Assembly (NCBI RefSeq): GCF_051251565.1
Contig: NZ_JBPOFB010000001.1
Span: 1-64,000 of the forward strand
DNA: 64,000 nucleotides
Source of the DNA: Marivita sp051251565
GTDB lineage: Bacteria; Pseudomonadota; Alphaproteobacteria; Rhodobacterales; Rhodobacteraceae
Direction: 5' to 3'
Each line of letters begins with the position of its first letter. Position 1 is the first letter of the stretch. The notes beneath the pieces were generated by a model, which saw only the letters and a program-made list of their open reading frames with translations, did not search any database and was not told where the DNA came from. Below are positions 8,061-17,213 of this stretch, one piece after another. Made by a program: the position numbers and the translations under genes.

Positions 8061-9050
8061 ATGAAAACGGCCCTTACATTTGCTGCGGGACTTCTTGCCA
8101 CGACCAGTCTGGTTGCGGCCCAGGAACCCCCCGTTCTGACTGTCTACGCGGGCGACTACATCGTCTCAGAGTGGGGCCCCGGCCCCAAGATCGAAGAAAT
8201 GTTCGAAGCACAATGCGCGTGTGATCTACAATTCAAGCCCGGTGATCTTTTGCCCCGCATCCTGCTTGAGGGCGACCAGACCGATGCGGATATCGTGTTT
8301 GGTCTGAACACGGATGTGACTCAAAAAGCCCGCGAAAGCGGATTGTTCGCGCCACATGGGCAGGACACTACGGCGCTGACGCTTCCGGTGGCGTGGACCG
8401 ACGAGGTGTTTTTGCCGTTCAACTATGGCCACACCGCGTTCATCTACAATTCAGAGCGGATATCGGACGTGCCTGCCAGTTTCGCGGCATTGTTGGACGC
8501 ACCGGATGACCTCAAAATCGTGATCCAGGACCCGCGTTCTTCGATCTCTGGGCTGGCGCTCGTGCTTTGGGTAAAGGCGATCTATGGCGACGAGGCCGAA
8601 CAGGTGTGGGGACGGCTGGCACCGAAGATCCTGACCGTCACCAAGGGCTGGTCCGAAAGCTATGGCCTGTTCACCGACGGCGAAGCGGACATGGTTCTGA
8701 GTTACACCACCTCACCGGCCTATCACATCATCGCAGAAGACGACCGCACCAAGAAAGCGGCGATCTTTCCTGAAGGTCACTACTTCATGGTCGAGCTGTC
8801 GGCCAAGGTTGTGGGCACAGATGTTCCCGAATTGGCGGATCAGTTTCTTGCTTTCCAACTGTCCGAAGAATTCCAGACCATGATCGCCACTGGAAACTGG
8901 TCTTTCCCGGCGAAACTGGACGCATCCAAATGGCCTGACCGGTTCAAGGAACTGAACCTGCCGGAAAAAGTGCTGTTCTACACCGAAGCAGAGGCCGCAG
9001 CGTTGCGGGATGAAACGGTTGAGGAATGGCGTCGCGCCTTGTCTCAATAA
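8061..9050 (+). CDS. thiB: Thiamine ABC transporter, periplasmic binding protein
   Basis: ThiB captures thiamine or its phosphates in the periplasm for import. The 329-aa protein starts with a Sec signal (MKTALTFAAGLLATTSLVAAQ) and has ThiB-type sequence: LTVYAGDYIVSEWGPGPKIEEMFE, DADIVFGLNTD, FNYGHTAFIYNSE and VTKGWSESYGLFTDGEADMVLSYTTSPAYH. A TPP riboswitch directly precedes it. The permease gene overlaps its 3' end by 25 bp, giving a thiBPQ operon. Confidence 0.95.
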   Translation: MKTALTFAAGLLATTSLVAAQEPPVLTVYAGDYIVSEWGPGPKIEEMFEAQCACDLQFKPGDLLPRILLEGDQTDADIVFGLNTDVTQKARESGLFAPHGQDTTALTLPVAWTDEVFLPFNYGHTAFIYNSERISDVPASFAALLDAPDDLKIVIQDPRSSISGLALVLWVKAIYGDEAEQVWGRLAPKILTVTKGWSESYGLFTDGEADMVLSYTTSPAYHIIAEDDRTKKAAIFPEGHYFMVELSAKVVGTDVPELADQFLAFQLSEEFQTMIATGNWSFPAKLDASKWPDRFKELNLPEKVLFYTEAEAAALRDETVEEWRRALSQ

Positions 9051-10543
9051 TTGCGGCGCTGACCGTGGCCGGTCTGGTGATCGGCCCGGTCACGGCAGTC
9101 GTGCTGCGGGCTGACGCCTTCACCGGGTTTCGCCCCGCAGACTGGCAGGCGCTTAGGTTCACGCTGTTGCAGGCGACGCTGTCGGCAGCGCTCAGCGTGC
9201 TGTTTGCCATTCCTTTGGCCCGCGCTTTGGCCCGACGGCAGTTCGTCGGACGAGGGCTTTTGGTGGCGCTCTTGGGTGCGCCGTTCATCCTGCCGGTGAT
9301 CGTTGCAGTGCTGGGCCTGCTGGCGGTGTTTGGTCAGTCGGGGCTGCTCAACCGCGTTCTGGCCCCGCTGGGAGTGCCCGAGGTGCAGATTTACGGCTTG
9401 CATGGTGTGCTTTTGGCGCATGTGTTCTTCAATCTGCCCTTGGCGACCCGGCTGATCCTGCAAGGATGGCTGGCCCTTCCTGCCGAACACTTCCGCCTTG
9501 CTGCGACGCTGGGTCTGAGGCGGCGTGCGATGTGGCTGTCGGTCGAGATGCCGATGCTGCGCCGGATCGTGCCGGGGGCGTTTGCGGTGATCTTTGTGAT
9601 CTGCCTGTCATCCTTTGCCGTTGCGCTGACGCTTGGCGGCGGGCCGCGCGCCACAACTCTGGAACTGGCGATCTACCAATCCATGCGGTTCGATTTTGAT
9701 TTGGCACGCGCGGCTGTGCTGGGCCTTGTGCAGCTGGCGCTGGCGCTTTGCGCGGGGCTTGTCGCACTGCGGATGACGAGCCTGCCCGTCGCGGCCCGGG
9801 CGCTTGACCGTCCGTTGCCGCGCTGGGACCGCGCCGACCGCCGCGCGATCTGTGCAGATGCAGTGTGGATTTGTCTGGCTGCGCTGTTCCTGCTGACGCC
9901 GCTGACGATGGTGGTTCTGAATGGCATTGCCGGGATCACCACGTTGGGCGCGTCGGTCTGGCAGGCGGCAGGGCATTCGATCATGGTCGCCCTTGGATCG
10001 ACGCTGTTGTGCCTGCTGTGGGCGGTGCCATTGGCAACCCGTTGGGGCGAATGGTTGGGCCTGGCCGGGATCGCGCTCTCGCCGCTGGTTCTGGGCATCG
10101 GGCTGTTCCTGATCGTGCGCCCCTTTGCCAACCCGTTCGAACTGGCGCTTTACGTCACAGCGACGGTCAACGCCTTTGTCAGCCTGCCGTTCGTTCTGCG
10201 CATCCTCCGCCCCGAGGCCGAGGTGATCCGCACCGATTACGCGCGTCTGCGCGGGGCGCTGGGTCTGTCGGACTGGGCGTGGCTGCGCTGGGTGCTGTTG
10301 CCGCGTTTGAAACGGCCCTTGGGCTTTGCCGCTGGGCTGACTGCGGCGCTGTCGATGGGTGATCTTGGAGTGATTGCGCTTTTCGCGGACCCGGACCGAG
10401 CGACCTTGCCGCTCAAGGTGTATCAATTGATGGGGGCCTACCGGATGGAGCAGGCGGCGGGTGCAGCGCTTGTGCTGCTGATCCTCAGCCTGAGCTTGTT
10501 TTGGCTGTTTGACAGGGGAGGGCGCGTTGGGACTGCATCTTGA
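9026..10543 (+). CDS. thiP: Thiamine ABC transporter, permease
   Basis: ThiP is the membrane channel of the thiamine importer. The 505-aa protein contains two tandem permease halves of about six helices each, with two EAA-like cytoplasmic loops: EHFRLAATLGLRRRAMW (about 147-163) and DYARLRGALGLSDWAW (about 400-415). This doubled architecture is typical of ThiP. The ATG overlaps the end of thiB and thiQ begins before its stop, so the three genes are probably translationally coupled under the TPP riboswitch. Confidence 0.94.
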   Translation: MASRLVSIIAALTVAGLVIGPVTAVVLRADAFTGFRPADWQALRFTLLQATLSAALSVLFAIPLARALARRQFVGRGLLVALLGAPFILPVIVAVLGLLAVFGQSGLLNRVLAPLGVPEVQIYGLHGVLLAHVFFNLPLATRLILQGWLALPAEHFRLAATLGLRRRAMWLSVEMPMLRRIVPGAFAVIFVICLSSFAVALTLGGGPRATTLELAIYQSMRFDFDLARAAVLGLVQLALALCAGLVALRMTSLPVAARALDRPLPRWDRADRRAICADAVWICLAALFLLTPLTMVVLNGIAGITTLGASVWQAAGHSIMVALGSTLLCLLWAVPLATRWGEWLGLAGIALSPLVLGIGLFLIVRPFANPFELALYVTATVNAFVSLPFVLRILRPEAEVIRTDYARLRGALGLSDWAWLRWVLLPRLKRPLGFAAGLTAALSMGDLGVIALFADPDRATLPLKVYQLMGAYRMEQAAGAALVLLILSLSLFWLFDRGGRVGTAS

Positions 10544-11231
10544 TCATATCCATGCACGGGCTGGCACGTTCGACATCACGGCAAACCTATCGGTTGCGGT
10601 TGGTCAACGGGTTGCCATCATTGGCGCATCAGGGTCGGGAAAATCGACCCTTCTGGATGTGGTCGCAGGATTCCTGTGCCCGCTGATAGGCGCTGTGCGC
10701 TGGAACGGGCAGGACATCACGCACAGCGCCCCGGCACTTAGACCGGTCAGCATCCTGTTTCAGGACACGAACCTGTTTCCGCATCTGACGATTCAGCAAA
10801 ACCTTGCGCTTGCGCTGCGTCCGGCCAATGGCCGCCTGAAGCCCGGTGACCGTGAGCTGATCGAAACTGTGCTGTCGCGCGTCGGTCTTGCCGGGTTCGC
10901 CCCGCGCCATCTGTCCGAGATGTCGGGTGGCCAGCAAAGCCGTGCCGCCTTGGCACGGGTGCTGATACAGGCGCGACCTGTGTTGCTTCTGGACGAACCC
11001 TTTGCGGCGTTGGGCCCGGCGCTCAAGGACGAGATGTTGGATCTGGTGGCCGAGGTTGCAGACGCGGAAACCCTGACGGTTTTGCTTGTCTCGCATGACC
11101 CGAAGGATGCGCGGCGCTTTGCACCTCAAAGCCTTGTCGTCGAGGAGGGCCATGTCAGCCCACCTCAGGACACACACGCTCTGTTGGACAATCCGCCACC
11201 GACACTTCGTGCATATTTGGGGGCAGGCTAA
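10527..11231 (+). CDS. thiQ: Thiamine ABC transporter, ATP-binding protein
   Basis: ThiQ hydrolyses ATP to drive thiamine uptake. The 234-aa protein has Walker A GASGSGKST, a Q-loop in ILFQDTNLFPHLT, the ABC signature MSGGQQSRAALARVL, Walker B VLLLDEPFAAL and the switch His in VSHDP. The start is taken as TTG 10527, four bases after the strong SD AGGGGAGGG; another TTG at 10509 would add six residues. It overlaps thiP by 17 bp and ends the operon. Confidence 0.94.
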   Translation: MGLHLDHIHARAGTFDITANLSVAVGQRVAIIGASGSGKSTLLDVVAGFLCPLIGAVRWNGQDITHSAPALRPVSILFQDTNLFPHLTIQQNLALALRPANGRLKPGDRELIETVLSRVGLAGFAPRHLSEMSGGQQSRAALARVLIQARPVLLLDEPFAALGPALKDEMLDLVAEVADAETLTVLLVSHDPKDARRFAPQSLVVEEGHVSPPQDTHALLDNPPPTLRAYLGAG

Positions 11232-11261
11232 ACGCACGGGGCGGGTGCTGACCTCCATATG

Positions 11262-11287
11262 AAAAAGCCCCACCAAATTGGCGGGGC
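11262..11287 (-). terminator. Terminator of the petABC operon
   Basis: On the minus strand GCCCCGCC and GGTGGGGC form an 8-bp stem with one G-U pair and a 5-nt loop, followed by TTTTT. It lies 28 bp beyond the petC stop. On the plus strand the same arms contain an A-C mismatch, so it is mainly a pet terminator and may only weakly serve thiQ. Confidence 0.8.
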
Positions 11288-11314
11288 CTTTCAAATTCTC
11301 AGTAAACCCAAAGG

Positions 11315-12103
11315 TTACTCTTTTGCGCGTGCCTTGATCGGCGCCCAAAGACGCTTGTTGGTCAGGTACAGCAAGACCGACAGCACTGTCAGAAAGATGA
11401 CACCAACAAAACCGGCTTGCTTGCGTGCCATCAGTTTGGGCTCTGCTGCCCACATCAGGAACGCAGCCACGTCTTGGGCTTGCTGCTCGACCGTGGCTTC
11501 TGTGCCATCAGCGAATTCAACGTCATCGCCATAGAACACCGGTGCCATGGAAATCCAGCCACCCGGGAACGCCTTGTTCTCGTAAAGGACGGTGCCTGCT
11601 TCTTCTTTTTCTTCACCGGTATAACCGGACAGCATGGACGCGATATATTCCGGGCCACCCATGCCTTTGAAGAACTGGTTGATCCCAAGGCCGTAGGGGC
11701 CATGAAAACCAGCACGGGCTTTGGCCATCATGCTAAGATCAGGTGCTCCGGCCGCAGTGTTGGCCGGGAAGTGGTCTGTGGGACGGGCCGGACGGAAATC
11801 TTCGATTTCCTCGTCATACACTTCAAAGAACTGTTCCGCATAGGCGAGAACCTGATCTTCGGGCATGCCGGGGCCGTCCGCTGCCGAAAGAGTGCGCAGC
11901 GGCACGTATTGCATGCCATGGCAGGCGGAGCAGACCTGAGTGTAGATCTGAAGGCCTCGCTGCAACTGCGCTTGATCGAAGGTGCCAAACGGACCCTCAA
12001 ACGAGAACTCAAAGTTCTCGACATAACCCGAGGCTCCGGCGGCATATGCGCCGGAGAGGGGTGCCAGGGCCAATGTGGCCGCGAGGGCAAGTTTCTTAAG
12101 CAT
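11315..12103 (-). CDS. petC: Cytochrome c1 of the cytochrome bc1 complex
   Basis: Cytochrome c1 passes electrons from the Rieske protein to soluble or membrane cytochrome c. The 262-aa precursor has a signal peptide (MLKKLALAATLALAPLSGAYA), haem-binding CSACH in IYTQVCSACHGMQYVPL, a downstream Met region containing a candidate sixth ligand, and one C-terminal anchor helix (GFVGVIFLTVLSVLLYL) with basic residues after it. It is the last gene of petABC, 17 bp after petB, and is followed by a terminator. Confidence 0.97.
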   Translation of the reverse strand: MLKKLALAATLALAPLSGAYAAGASGYVENFEFSFEGPFGTFDQAQLQRGLQIYTQVCSACHGMQYVPLRTLSAADGPGMPEDQVLAYAEQFFEVYDEEIEDFRPARPTDHFPANTAAGAPDLSMMAKARAGFHGPYGLGINQFFKGMGGPEYIASMLSGYTGEEKEEAGTVLYENKAFPGGWISMAPVFYGDDVEFADGTEATVEQQAQDVAAFLMWAAEPKLMARKQAGFVGVIFLTVLSVLLYLTNKRLWAPIKARAKE

Positions 12104-12120
12104 TGTTCGCTTGTCCTTTC

Positions 12121-13467
12121 TTACTCGGCCGGGGTCGCAGATGCTGCGCCCTGTGTGGTCGAGGACTTGCCGTAGTTCGCGTTGAAGTCTTCCTCGATCG
12201 TCTCGGGCTGCGGCAGTGGCTTTTCAAGCACACCAAGCAGCGGCAGGATCACGAGGAAATAGGCGAACCAATAGGTGGACCCGACCAAGGCGATGTATGG
12301 GTAGATCCCTTCAGCCGGCATCGCGCCCACCCACATCAGCACAAAGAAGTTCACCACGAAGACCCAGAACCACCACTTGAACATCGGGCGGTAACGGCCA
12401 GAGCGTACCGACGACGTGTCGAGCCAAGGTGCCAGCGCCATTACCGCGATCGAGCCGAACATGGCCAGAACACCAAAGAACTTCGCATCGATGATGCCCC
12501 CGGTCAGGAAGCTGGCTGCGATAACCACCCACACGTCACCGTCGAACGCGCGCAGAATCGCATAGAATGGCAGGAAGTACCATTCCGGCACGATGTGTGC
12601 GGGTGTGACCAGTGGGTTGGCTTCGATGTAGTTGTCCGGGTGACCAAGATAGTTCGGCATGTACCCGACAACGGCAAAGAAGACCGCGAGGATGATCGCC
12701 AGCGCGAACAGGTCCTTGATCACGAAGTAGGGCCAGAACGGAAGCGTGTCTTTCTCGGCATCTGCCTTGGACGTGCGGCGCACTTCAACACCGGTCGGGT
12801 TGTTGTTGCCAGTGGTGTGGAAGGCCCAGATGTGCACGATCACGAGACCTGCAATCACGAAGGGCAGCAGGTAATGCAACGAGAAGAAGCGGTTCAGCGT
12901 GGCATTGTCCACGGCAGGTCCGCCCAACAGCCACGTCTGGATCGATTCACCGACGAACGGGATCGCACCAAACAGACCGGTGATCACAGTCGCACCCCAG
13001 AAGGACATCTGACCCCAGGGAAGAACGTAGCCCATGAACGCGGTGCCCATCATCAGCAGGTAGATAAGCATGCCGATGATCCACGTAATCTCACGCGGTG
13101 CCTTGTATGACCCGTAGTAAAGACCGCGGAAGATATGCGCATAGACCGCCACAAAGAATAGCGACGCGCCGTTCATGTGCAGATAGCGCAGCATTGCGCC
13201 GCCATTCACGTTGCGCATGATGTGTTCGATGCTCGCAAAGGCCTGATCGACATGCGGCGTATAGTGCATCGCTAGAACGATGCCCGTGATGATCTGCAAC
13301 GCAAGACAGAAGGTCAGAACGATACCCCAGATCCACATCCAGTTCAGGTTCTTGGGTGTGGGGATGGTCAGCGTATCGTACAGCAGGCCCACGATCGGCA
13401 GGCGGCTGTGAAGCCACTTTTCGCCGCCGGTCTTGGGCTCGTAATGGTCGTGTGGAATTCCAGACAT
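12121..13467 (-). CDS. petB: Cytochrome b of the cytochrome bc1 complex
   Basis: Cytochrome b forms the quinol oxidation and reduction sites and holds two b haems. The 448-aa protein is full length for an alphaproteobacterial fused-type cytochrome b with eight helices. Landmarks include GYVLPWGQMSFWGATVITGL (cd1 helix of the Qo site), the PEWYFLPFYAILRA motif (PEWY), and the paired haem-ligand histidines in the second helix (IVLAMHYTPH) and fourth helix (HYLLPFVIAGLVIVHIWAFH). It sits between petA (12 bp) and petC. Confidence 0.98.
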   Translation of the reverse strand: MSGIPHDHYEPKTGGEKWLHSRLPIVGLLYDTLTIPTPKNLNWMWIWGIVLTFCLALQIITGIVLAMHYTPHVDQAFASIEHIMRNVNGGAMLRYLHMNGASLFFVAVYAHIFRGLYYGSYKAPREITWIIGMLIYLLMMGTAFMGYVLPWGQMSFWGATVITGLFGAIPFVGESIQTWLLGGPAVDNATLNRFFSLHYLLPFVIAGLVIVHIWAFHTTGNNNPTGVEVRRTSKADAEKDTLPFWPYFVIKDLFALAIILAVFFAVVGYMPNYLGHPDNYIEANPLVTPAHIVPEWYFLPFYAILRAFDGDVWVVIAASFLTGGIIDAKFFGVLAMFGSIAVMALAPWLDTSSVRSGRYRPMFKWWFWVFVVNFFVLMWVGAMPAEGIYPYIALVGSTYWFAYFLVILPLLGVLEKPLPQPETIEEDFNANYGKSSTTQGAASATPAE

Positions 13468-13479
13468 TCGCGCGTCTCC

Positions 13480-14058
13480 TTATCCCAGCAGGATGGTTGT
13501 TTCGTCAACAAACTCGGCAGGCGGCACCGGAAGGTTTTCCGGGGCTGGACCGCGGCGGATGCGGCCGGACGTGTCGTAGTGCGATCCATGGCACGGGCAG
13601 AACCAGCCGCCAACGCCGCTGTCGGCCATGAAGTCACCCGCGTTACCCAGAGGCACACATCCAAGGTGCGTACACACGCCCATCTGAACCAGCCATTCGC
13701 CGCTTTCGTCCATAGCACGGTTTTCGTCGCTCGCGTCCGCACCGTCATCCAAATTCGCATTGCGTGCGACCTGATCGGGGAGGTCGGACAGCTCAACATT
13801 CCGTGCAGCTTCGATCTCTTCGGCGGTGCGGCGGCGGATAAAGACCGGCTTGCCGAGCCACTTAACCGTGATCTGCGATCCTTCCGAAACGCCGGAAATG
13901 TCCACACGGATAGAGGACAAGGCCAAAACGTCTGCGGACGGGTTCATCTGGTTGACCAGAGGCCAAACCGCTGCACCTGTCGCAACTGCACCGGCACCGG
14001 CAGTCGCATAGTACAGAAAGTCCCTCCGGGTACCTTCGTGGTGTTCTGCGTTGGACAC
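13480..14058 (-). CDS. petA: Rieske iron-sulphur protein of cytochrome bc1
   Basis: This subunit moves an electron from quinol to cytochrome c1 through a 2Fe-2S cluster. The 192-aa form has a Tat-type N-terminus (GTRRDFLYYATAGAGAVATG) forming the single anchor helix and both cluster-binding boxes, CTHLGC and CPCHGSHYD. A GTG start at 14058 (V-S-N-A-E) is chosen because Rhodobacter Rieske proteins begin MSNAE and are about 190 aa, with GGAG upstream. ATGs at 14076 and 14097 would give longer forms. It is first in petABC. Confidence 0.95.
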   Translation of the reverse strand: MSNAEHHEGTRRDFLYYATAGAGAVATGAAVWPLVNQMNPSADVLALSSIRVDISGVSEGSQITVKWLGKPVFIRRRTAEEIEAARNVELSDLPDQVARNANLDDGADASDENRAMDESGEWLVQMGVCTHLGCVPLGNAGDFMADSGVGGWFCPCHGSHYDTSGRIRRGPAPENLPVPPAEFVDETTILLG

Positions 14059-14275
14059 GAGGTTTTCTCCATTCATCGGCCGTTCGATTGGCCACAATAC
14101 GGTTAGGCCGCAATCCGAGCGGCGCTCCGAACGGGTATTTAGCGGGCTACCCCCTAGTCGTCCACCTCCAGACGGCTTAGGTTAGAAATAAGCGCCGAAG
14201 TGTCGCGGTAATATGCGCTGACGGTGCTATATTGCCGTGTTAGGCAACGACAAAATGCGAAATGGACGGCTGATC

Positions 14276-14944
14276 ATGCGGAAAACGATTCTGTCAGGTA
14301 CTCTTGCGCTCTGCGCGTGTGCGGTGGCATCGCCCGCGCTGGCGGAGATGGAGCTGTCAATCTACTCAGGTTGGCAAACATCCCCGCACAGCCGGATATA
14401 TGGTGATTATCCGGGCACCGGCGCCGAAATAGACGCGCTGATCGGCTGGGAAGGCCGGTCGTTTGAGATGCCACCCTATTACGGTGTGCGTGGCACATGG
14501 TGGAAGACCGAAACGCTGGGCTTTGGCCTCGAATTCACCCACGCCAAAGTGTACGCGCCGGATGATGAAAAAGCCGCGATCGGGTTTTCCGACCTCGAAT
14601 TCACCGATGGCCTGAACATTATCACGGTCAACGCCTACCAGCGCTGGCCGGGTCTTTGGGCCGAAGGGTCAATCACGCCCTATGTGGGCGGCGGCGTTGG
14701 TATTGCCGTGCCGCATGTCGATGTGGACACGACCACGGGGATCGAAGAATACGGCTTTCAATACACCGGTCCCGCCGCGCGCGTGTCGGCCGGGGTCAGC
14801 TATGACCTCAATGACAGGTTCGCGGTGTTTGGCGAGTATCAGTTCACATATTCCAGCAACTCGGTTGATCTGCCCGAAGGCGGGTCGCTTGAGACCGACA
14901 TCAAGACCAACGCGTTGAATGTCGGCCTGACGCTCAAGTTCTGA
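14276..14944 (+). CDS. Outer-membrane beta-barrel protein, resembles lipid A oxidase family
   Basis: This 222-aa protein has a signal peptide (MRKTILSGTLALCACAVASPALA) followed by alternating hydrophobic/polar strands and ends in a C-terminal Phe (LNVGLTLKF), the usual outer-membrane barrel signature. Segments ELSIYSGWQTSPHSRI and MPPYYGVRGTWW resemble roseobacter proteins annotated as lipid A oxidase; this is recalled similarity, not tested. The start at 14276 is preferred because upstream ATGs place charged residues before the signal. It is divergent from petABC, and its stop abuts the pssA stop. Confidence 0.75.
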   Translation: MRKTILSGTLALCACAVASPALAEMELSIYSGWQTSPHSRIYGDYPGTGAEIDALIGWEGRSFEMPPYYGVRGTWWKTETLGFGLEFTHAKVYAPDDEKAAIGFSDLEFTDGLNIITVNAYQRWPGLWAEGSITPYVGGGVGIAVPHVDVDTTTGIEEYGFQYTGPAARVSAGVSYDLNDRFAVFGEYQFTYSSNSVDLPEGGSLETDIKTNALNVGLTLKF

Positions 14945-15703
14945 TCAGGTGTCTGCCTTGTTGCGCGACTGTGCCAAGGCACGGCGCGACGCGGGCAGCA
15001 TCCACACCACGGCTCCGATGTAGATCAGGCTGAGAACGACAAGCGCAATCCAAGTATAGATCGCAACCGCCGCGCCAATAGCGGCAAAGCCGACAAGAAA
15101 CACCTTGACCCGGCGTTGGCTGATCTGTGTGGTCTTGAACGACCAGACCGGAAAGCGCCCGATCATCAACATGCCGACCAGCGCGATATAGCCTGCCAAA
15201 ATCACGTCCGGGACGATCTGAATGCTGTCAAAGGCAAATGACGCGTACATTGGCAGCATCACCAGGATCGCCCCGGCAGGCGACGGAATCCCTATGAAAT
15301 ATGCGCTTTCCGCCGATCCGTTCTCGGCTTTGCGGGCCACGTTGAACCGGGCAAGCCGGGTCACGGCGCAAACTGCGTAAACCAGAACGGCCAACCAGCC
15401 CAGTTGTCGCGTGTCTTCAAGTGCCCAGACATACAAAAGCATCCCCGGTGCGACCCCGAAATTCAGGAAATCAGCCAGCGAATCCAGCTCTGCGCCCATC
15501 TTGCTGTCACTACCAAGGGCACGTGCCAGCCGCCCATCCAGACCGTCCAGAATGGCAGCCAGCAAGATCAGCTGGACTGCCAGTTCGTAATTTCCCTGCA
15601 ACCCGAACCGGATTGCCGTCATTCCCGCGCAAATGGCGGTGACAGTCAGCATGTTCGGCAGCAGCTGAACCAGCGTCAGTTTCTCGCCATTGGCATTGGT
15701 CAT
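14945..15703 (-). CDS. pssA: CDP-diacylglycerol-serine O-phosphatidyltransferase
   Basis: PssA makes phosphatidylserine from CDP-diacylglycerol and L-serine, the first step to phosphatidylethanolamine. The 252-aa membrane protein carries the CDP-alcohol phosphotransferase motif DG-x2-AR-x8-G-x3-D-x3-D, seen as DGRLARALG...GAELDSLAD near residue 70, and about seven hydrophobic segments. The start is set at MTNANGEK (15703); the longer frame upstream does not resemble the family. No decarboxylase gene (psd) is seen within 5 kb. It is convergent with the barrel protein, with no gap between stops. Confidence 0.9.
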   Translation of the reverse strand: MTNANGEKLTLVQLLPNMLTVTAICAGMTAIRFGLQGNYELAVQLILLAAILDGLDGRLARALGSDSKMGAELDSLADFLNFGVAPGMLLYVWALEDTRQLGWLAVLVYAVCAVTRLARFNVARKAENGSAESAYFIGIPSPAGAILVMLPMYASFAFDSIQIVPDVILAGYIALVGMLMIGRFPVWSFKTTQISQRRVKVFLVGFAAIGAAVAIYTWIALVVLSLIYIGAVVWMLPASRRALAQSRNKADT

Positions 15704-15784
15704 GTCGGGACAGTATCCTGTAAAAACGTTACGCGTCGGTAAACCTGCGCAGACGAACGTGCAAGCCATGCCTCCCGTCGCAGA

Positions 15785-16390
15785 TCATGCGCCCGGATGT
15801 GTCGCCACCATGCTGTCGCGCGTCTCAAATGTCTCGAACCACGCGGCCAAGCCGTCGCGCCCGGTGCGCCAAGACCGTTCGGGGTGCCGCAGGTCCAGAT
15901 AGCCCAGGGCACAGGCCACCGCGATATGTCCCATATCCATACGCCCGTTGAGATGGCTCATCCAGCGCGTGTTGAGCGCGTCCAGAGCGCGGGACACCTT
16001 GCTCCATTGGCCATCGACCCATTCGATCATCACCTTTTCCTCGGGGCGGAACCGCGTCTCGTAGACCATAAGCACCGCCGCATCGAGAATACCGTCCGCC
16101 GTCGCCTCAAGGGTCAGCGTGTCCCAGATGCGCTGTTCGGGGTAGAGTGCACCGCCCGCGCGCGCATCCAGAAACCGGCAGATCACCCGGCTGTCATAGA
16201 GTGCGGGGCCATCAGAGCGCAGCAATGCGGGGATCTTGCCCACCGGGTTCGCCGCGATCAGCTTGGAATCGGGTGCAAGCGGTGTGGTCGCAACATCGAC
16301 ATGTTCGATATCATCATATTGGCCGGTCTCGTGCAGCAACACGAGAACCTTGCGGACAAAGGGGGACGGGCCCGAGCGAAGTAGTTGCAT
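15785..16390 (-). CDS. Glutathione S-transferase family protein
   Basis: The 201-aa protein starts with the GST thioredoxin-like domain: MQLLRSGPSPFVRKVLVLLHE, with Ser in the catalytic region, and NPVGKIPAL with the cis-Pro that binds the glutathione backbone, then ALYDSRVICRFLD. A helical C-terminal domain follows from about residue 85. Such proteins conjugate or reduce electrophiles with glutathione, and the window contains gshB. No operon partner is evident and the substrate is unknown. Confidence 0.88.
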   Translation of the reverse strand: MQLLRSGPSPFVRKVLVLLHETGQYDDIEHVDVATTPLAPDSKLIAANPVGKIPALLRSDGPALYDSRVICRFLDARAGGALYPEQRIWDTLTLEATADGILDAAVLMVYETRFRPEEKVMIEWVDGQWSKVSRALDALNTRWMSHLNGRMDMGHIAVACALGYLDLRHPERSWRTGRDGLAAWFETFETRDSMVATHPGA

Positions 16391-16506
16391 ATGCGTTCTC
16401 CAAATGACGGCTGTGCCCTAGCTACGCTGTCAGCGCAGCACTTGCCAAGCGGCGCGTGACGGTGCGTTGGGGCGCCACCGTCTTTCCGTCGACGGGAAAG
16501 TCGCGC

Positions 16507-17127
16507 TCAAAGCGCAGGGGGGTCTGCCATCAACGCGGCCAGCGCTTCCAGCTCGGATCCAAGACCACCGGGAACAAGCGTTGCCGCCCGTGCCCGCACC
16601 GCATCGTCCTTGTTCTGACCAAGCTTCCAGGTTGCCGCTATGTCGCTCACCGTCATCCGGCACGGCACGATCATCCGCATCATCTTGTCCAGCACCTCGG
16701 GCGTCATCTTACCCGTGGTCCAGGGCGGTTTCGGCGCAAGCCGTGCCTCAAAGAACGCGGATTGTGTGTCCAGCACCTGCCGCATCTCATCCTGCGGCAG
16801 CAAAGTCAGTTTGCCGGTGATCTGCACGGCAACATAGTTCCATGTCGGCACCTGATCGACGATTCCGTACCAATCCGGCGAGATATAGGCATCCGAGCCG
16901 GTCACTGCGATCCGTGCAGAACGGGGCATCTTCAGGGACCGCGCAATCGGGTTGGAGCGCACCAGATGGATCAACACCTCGCGCCCATCTTGGGACATCA
17001 GCACCGGAACATGCGCCACCAACGGCACCGGATCGCCGTTCACCATCAAGCTGCCAAAGGCCCGGTCCCGCACAAAGGCGATGTCTTTGGCGTGGTCACT
17101 GCTGTGAAAGCTCGGGTTGGGATGCAT
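16507..17127 (-). CDS. PaiB-like FMN-binding protein
   Basis: This 206-aa protein matches the PaiB/FMN-binding split-barrel family: MHPNPSFHSSDHAKDIAFVRDRAFGSL, VPVLMSQDG, LIHLVRSNPIARSL, ISPDWYG and VPTWNYVAVQITGKL. Family members are annotated as negative regulators in Bacillus but are structurally flavin-binding proteins. The true role here may be enzymatic or regulatory. It reads in the same direction as the GST gene, 116 bp upstream of it, and no operator-like repeat was noticed. Confidence 0.85.
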   Translation of the reverse strand: MHPNPSFHSSDHAKDIAFVRDRAFGSLMVNGDPVPLVAHVPVLMSQDGREVLIHLVRSNPIARSLKMPRSARIAVTGSDAYISPDWYGIVDQVPTWNYVAVQITGKLTLLPQDEMRQVLDTQSAFFEARLAPKPPWTTGKMTPEVLDKMMRMIVPCRMTVSDIAATWKLGQNKDDAVRARAATLVPGGLGSELEALAALMADPPAL

Positions 17128-17213
17128 GAGGGCGGCTCAGTGGATGGTTGCGGTGCTCCAAACATCTCGCATGGCGGTTTCGGAAAATCCCGAAAAACAT
17201 TGTATCGCAACAC

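Noticed and set aside
12103..13110. 335-codon frame antisense to petB
   Set aside because: It is a shadow of cytochrome b, whose minus-strand motifs (haem-ligand His, PEWY) are unambiguous.
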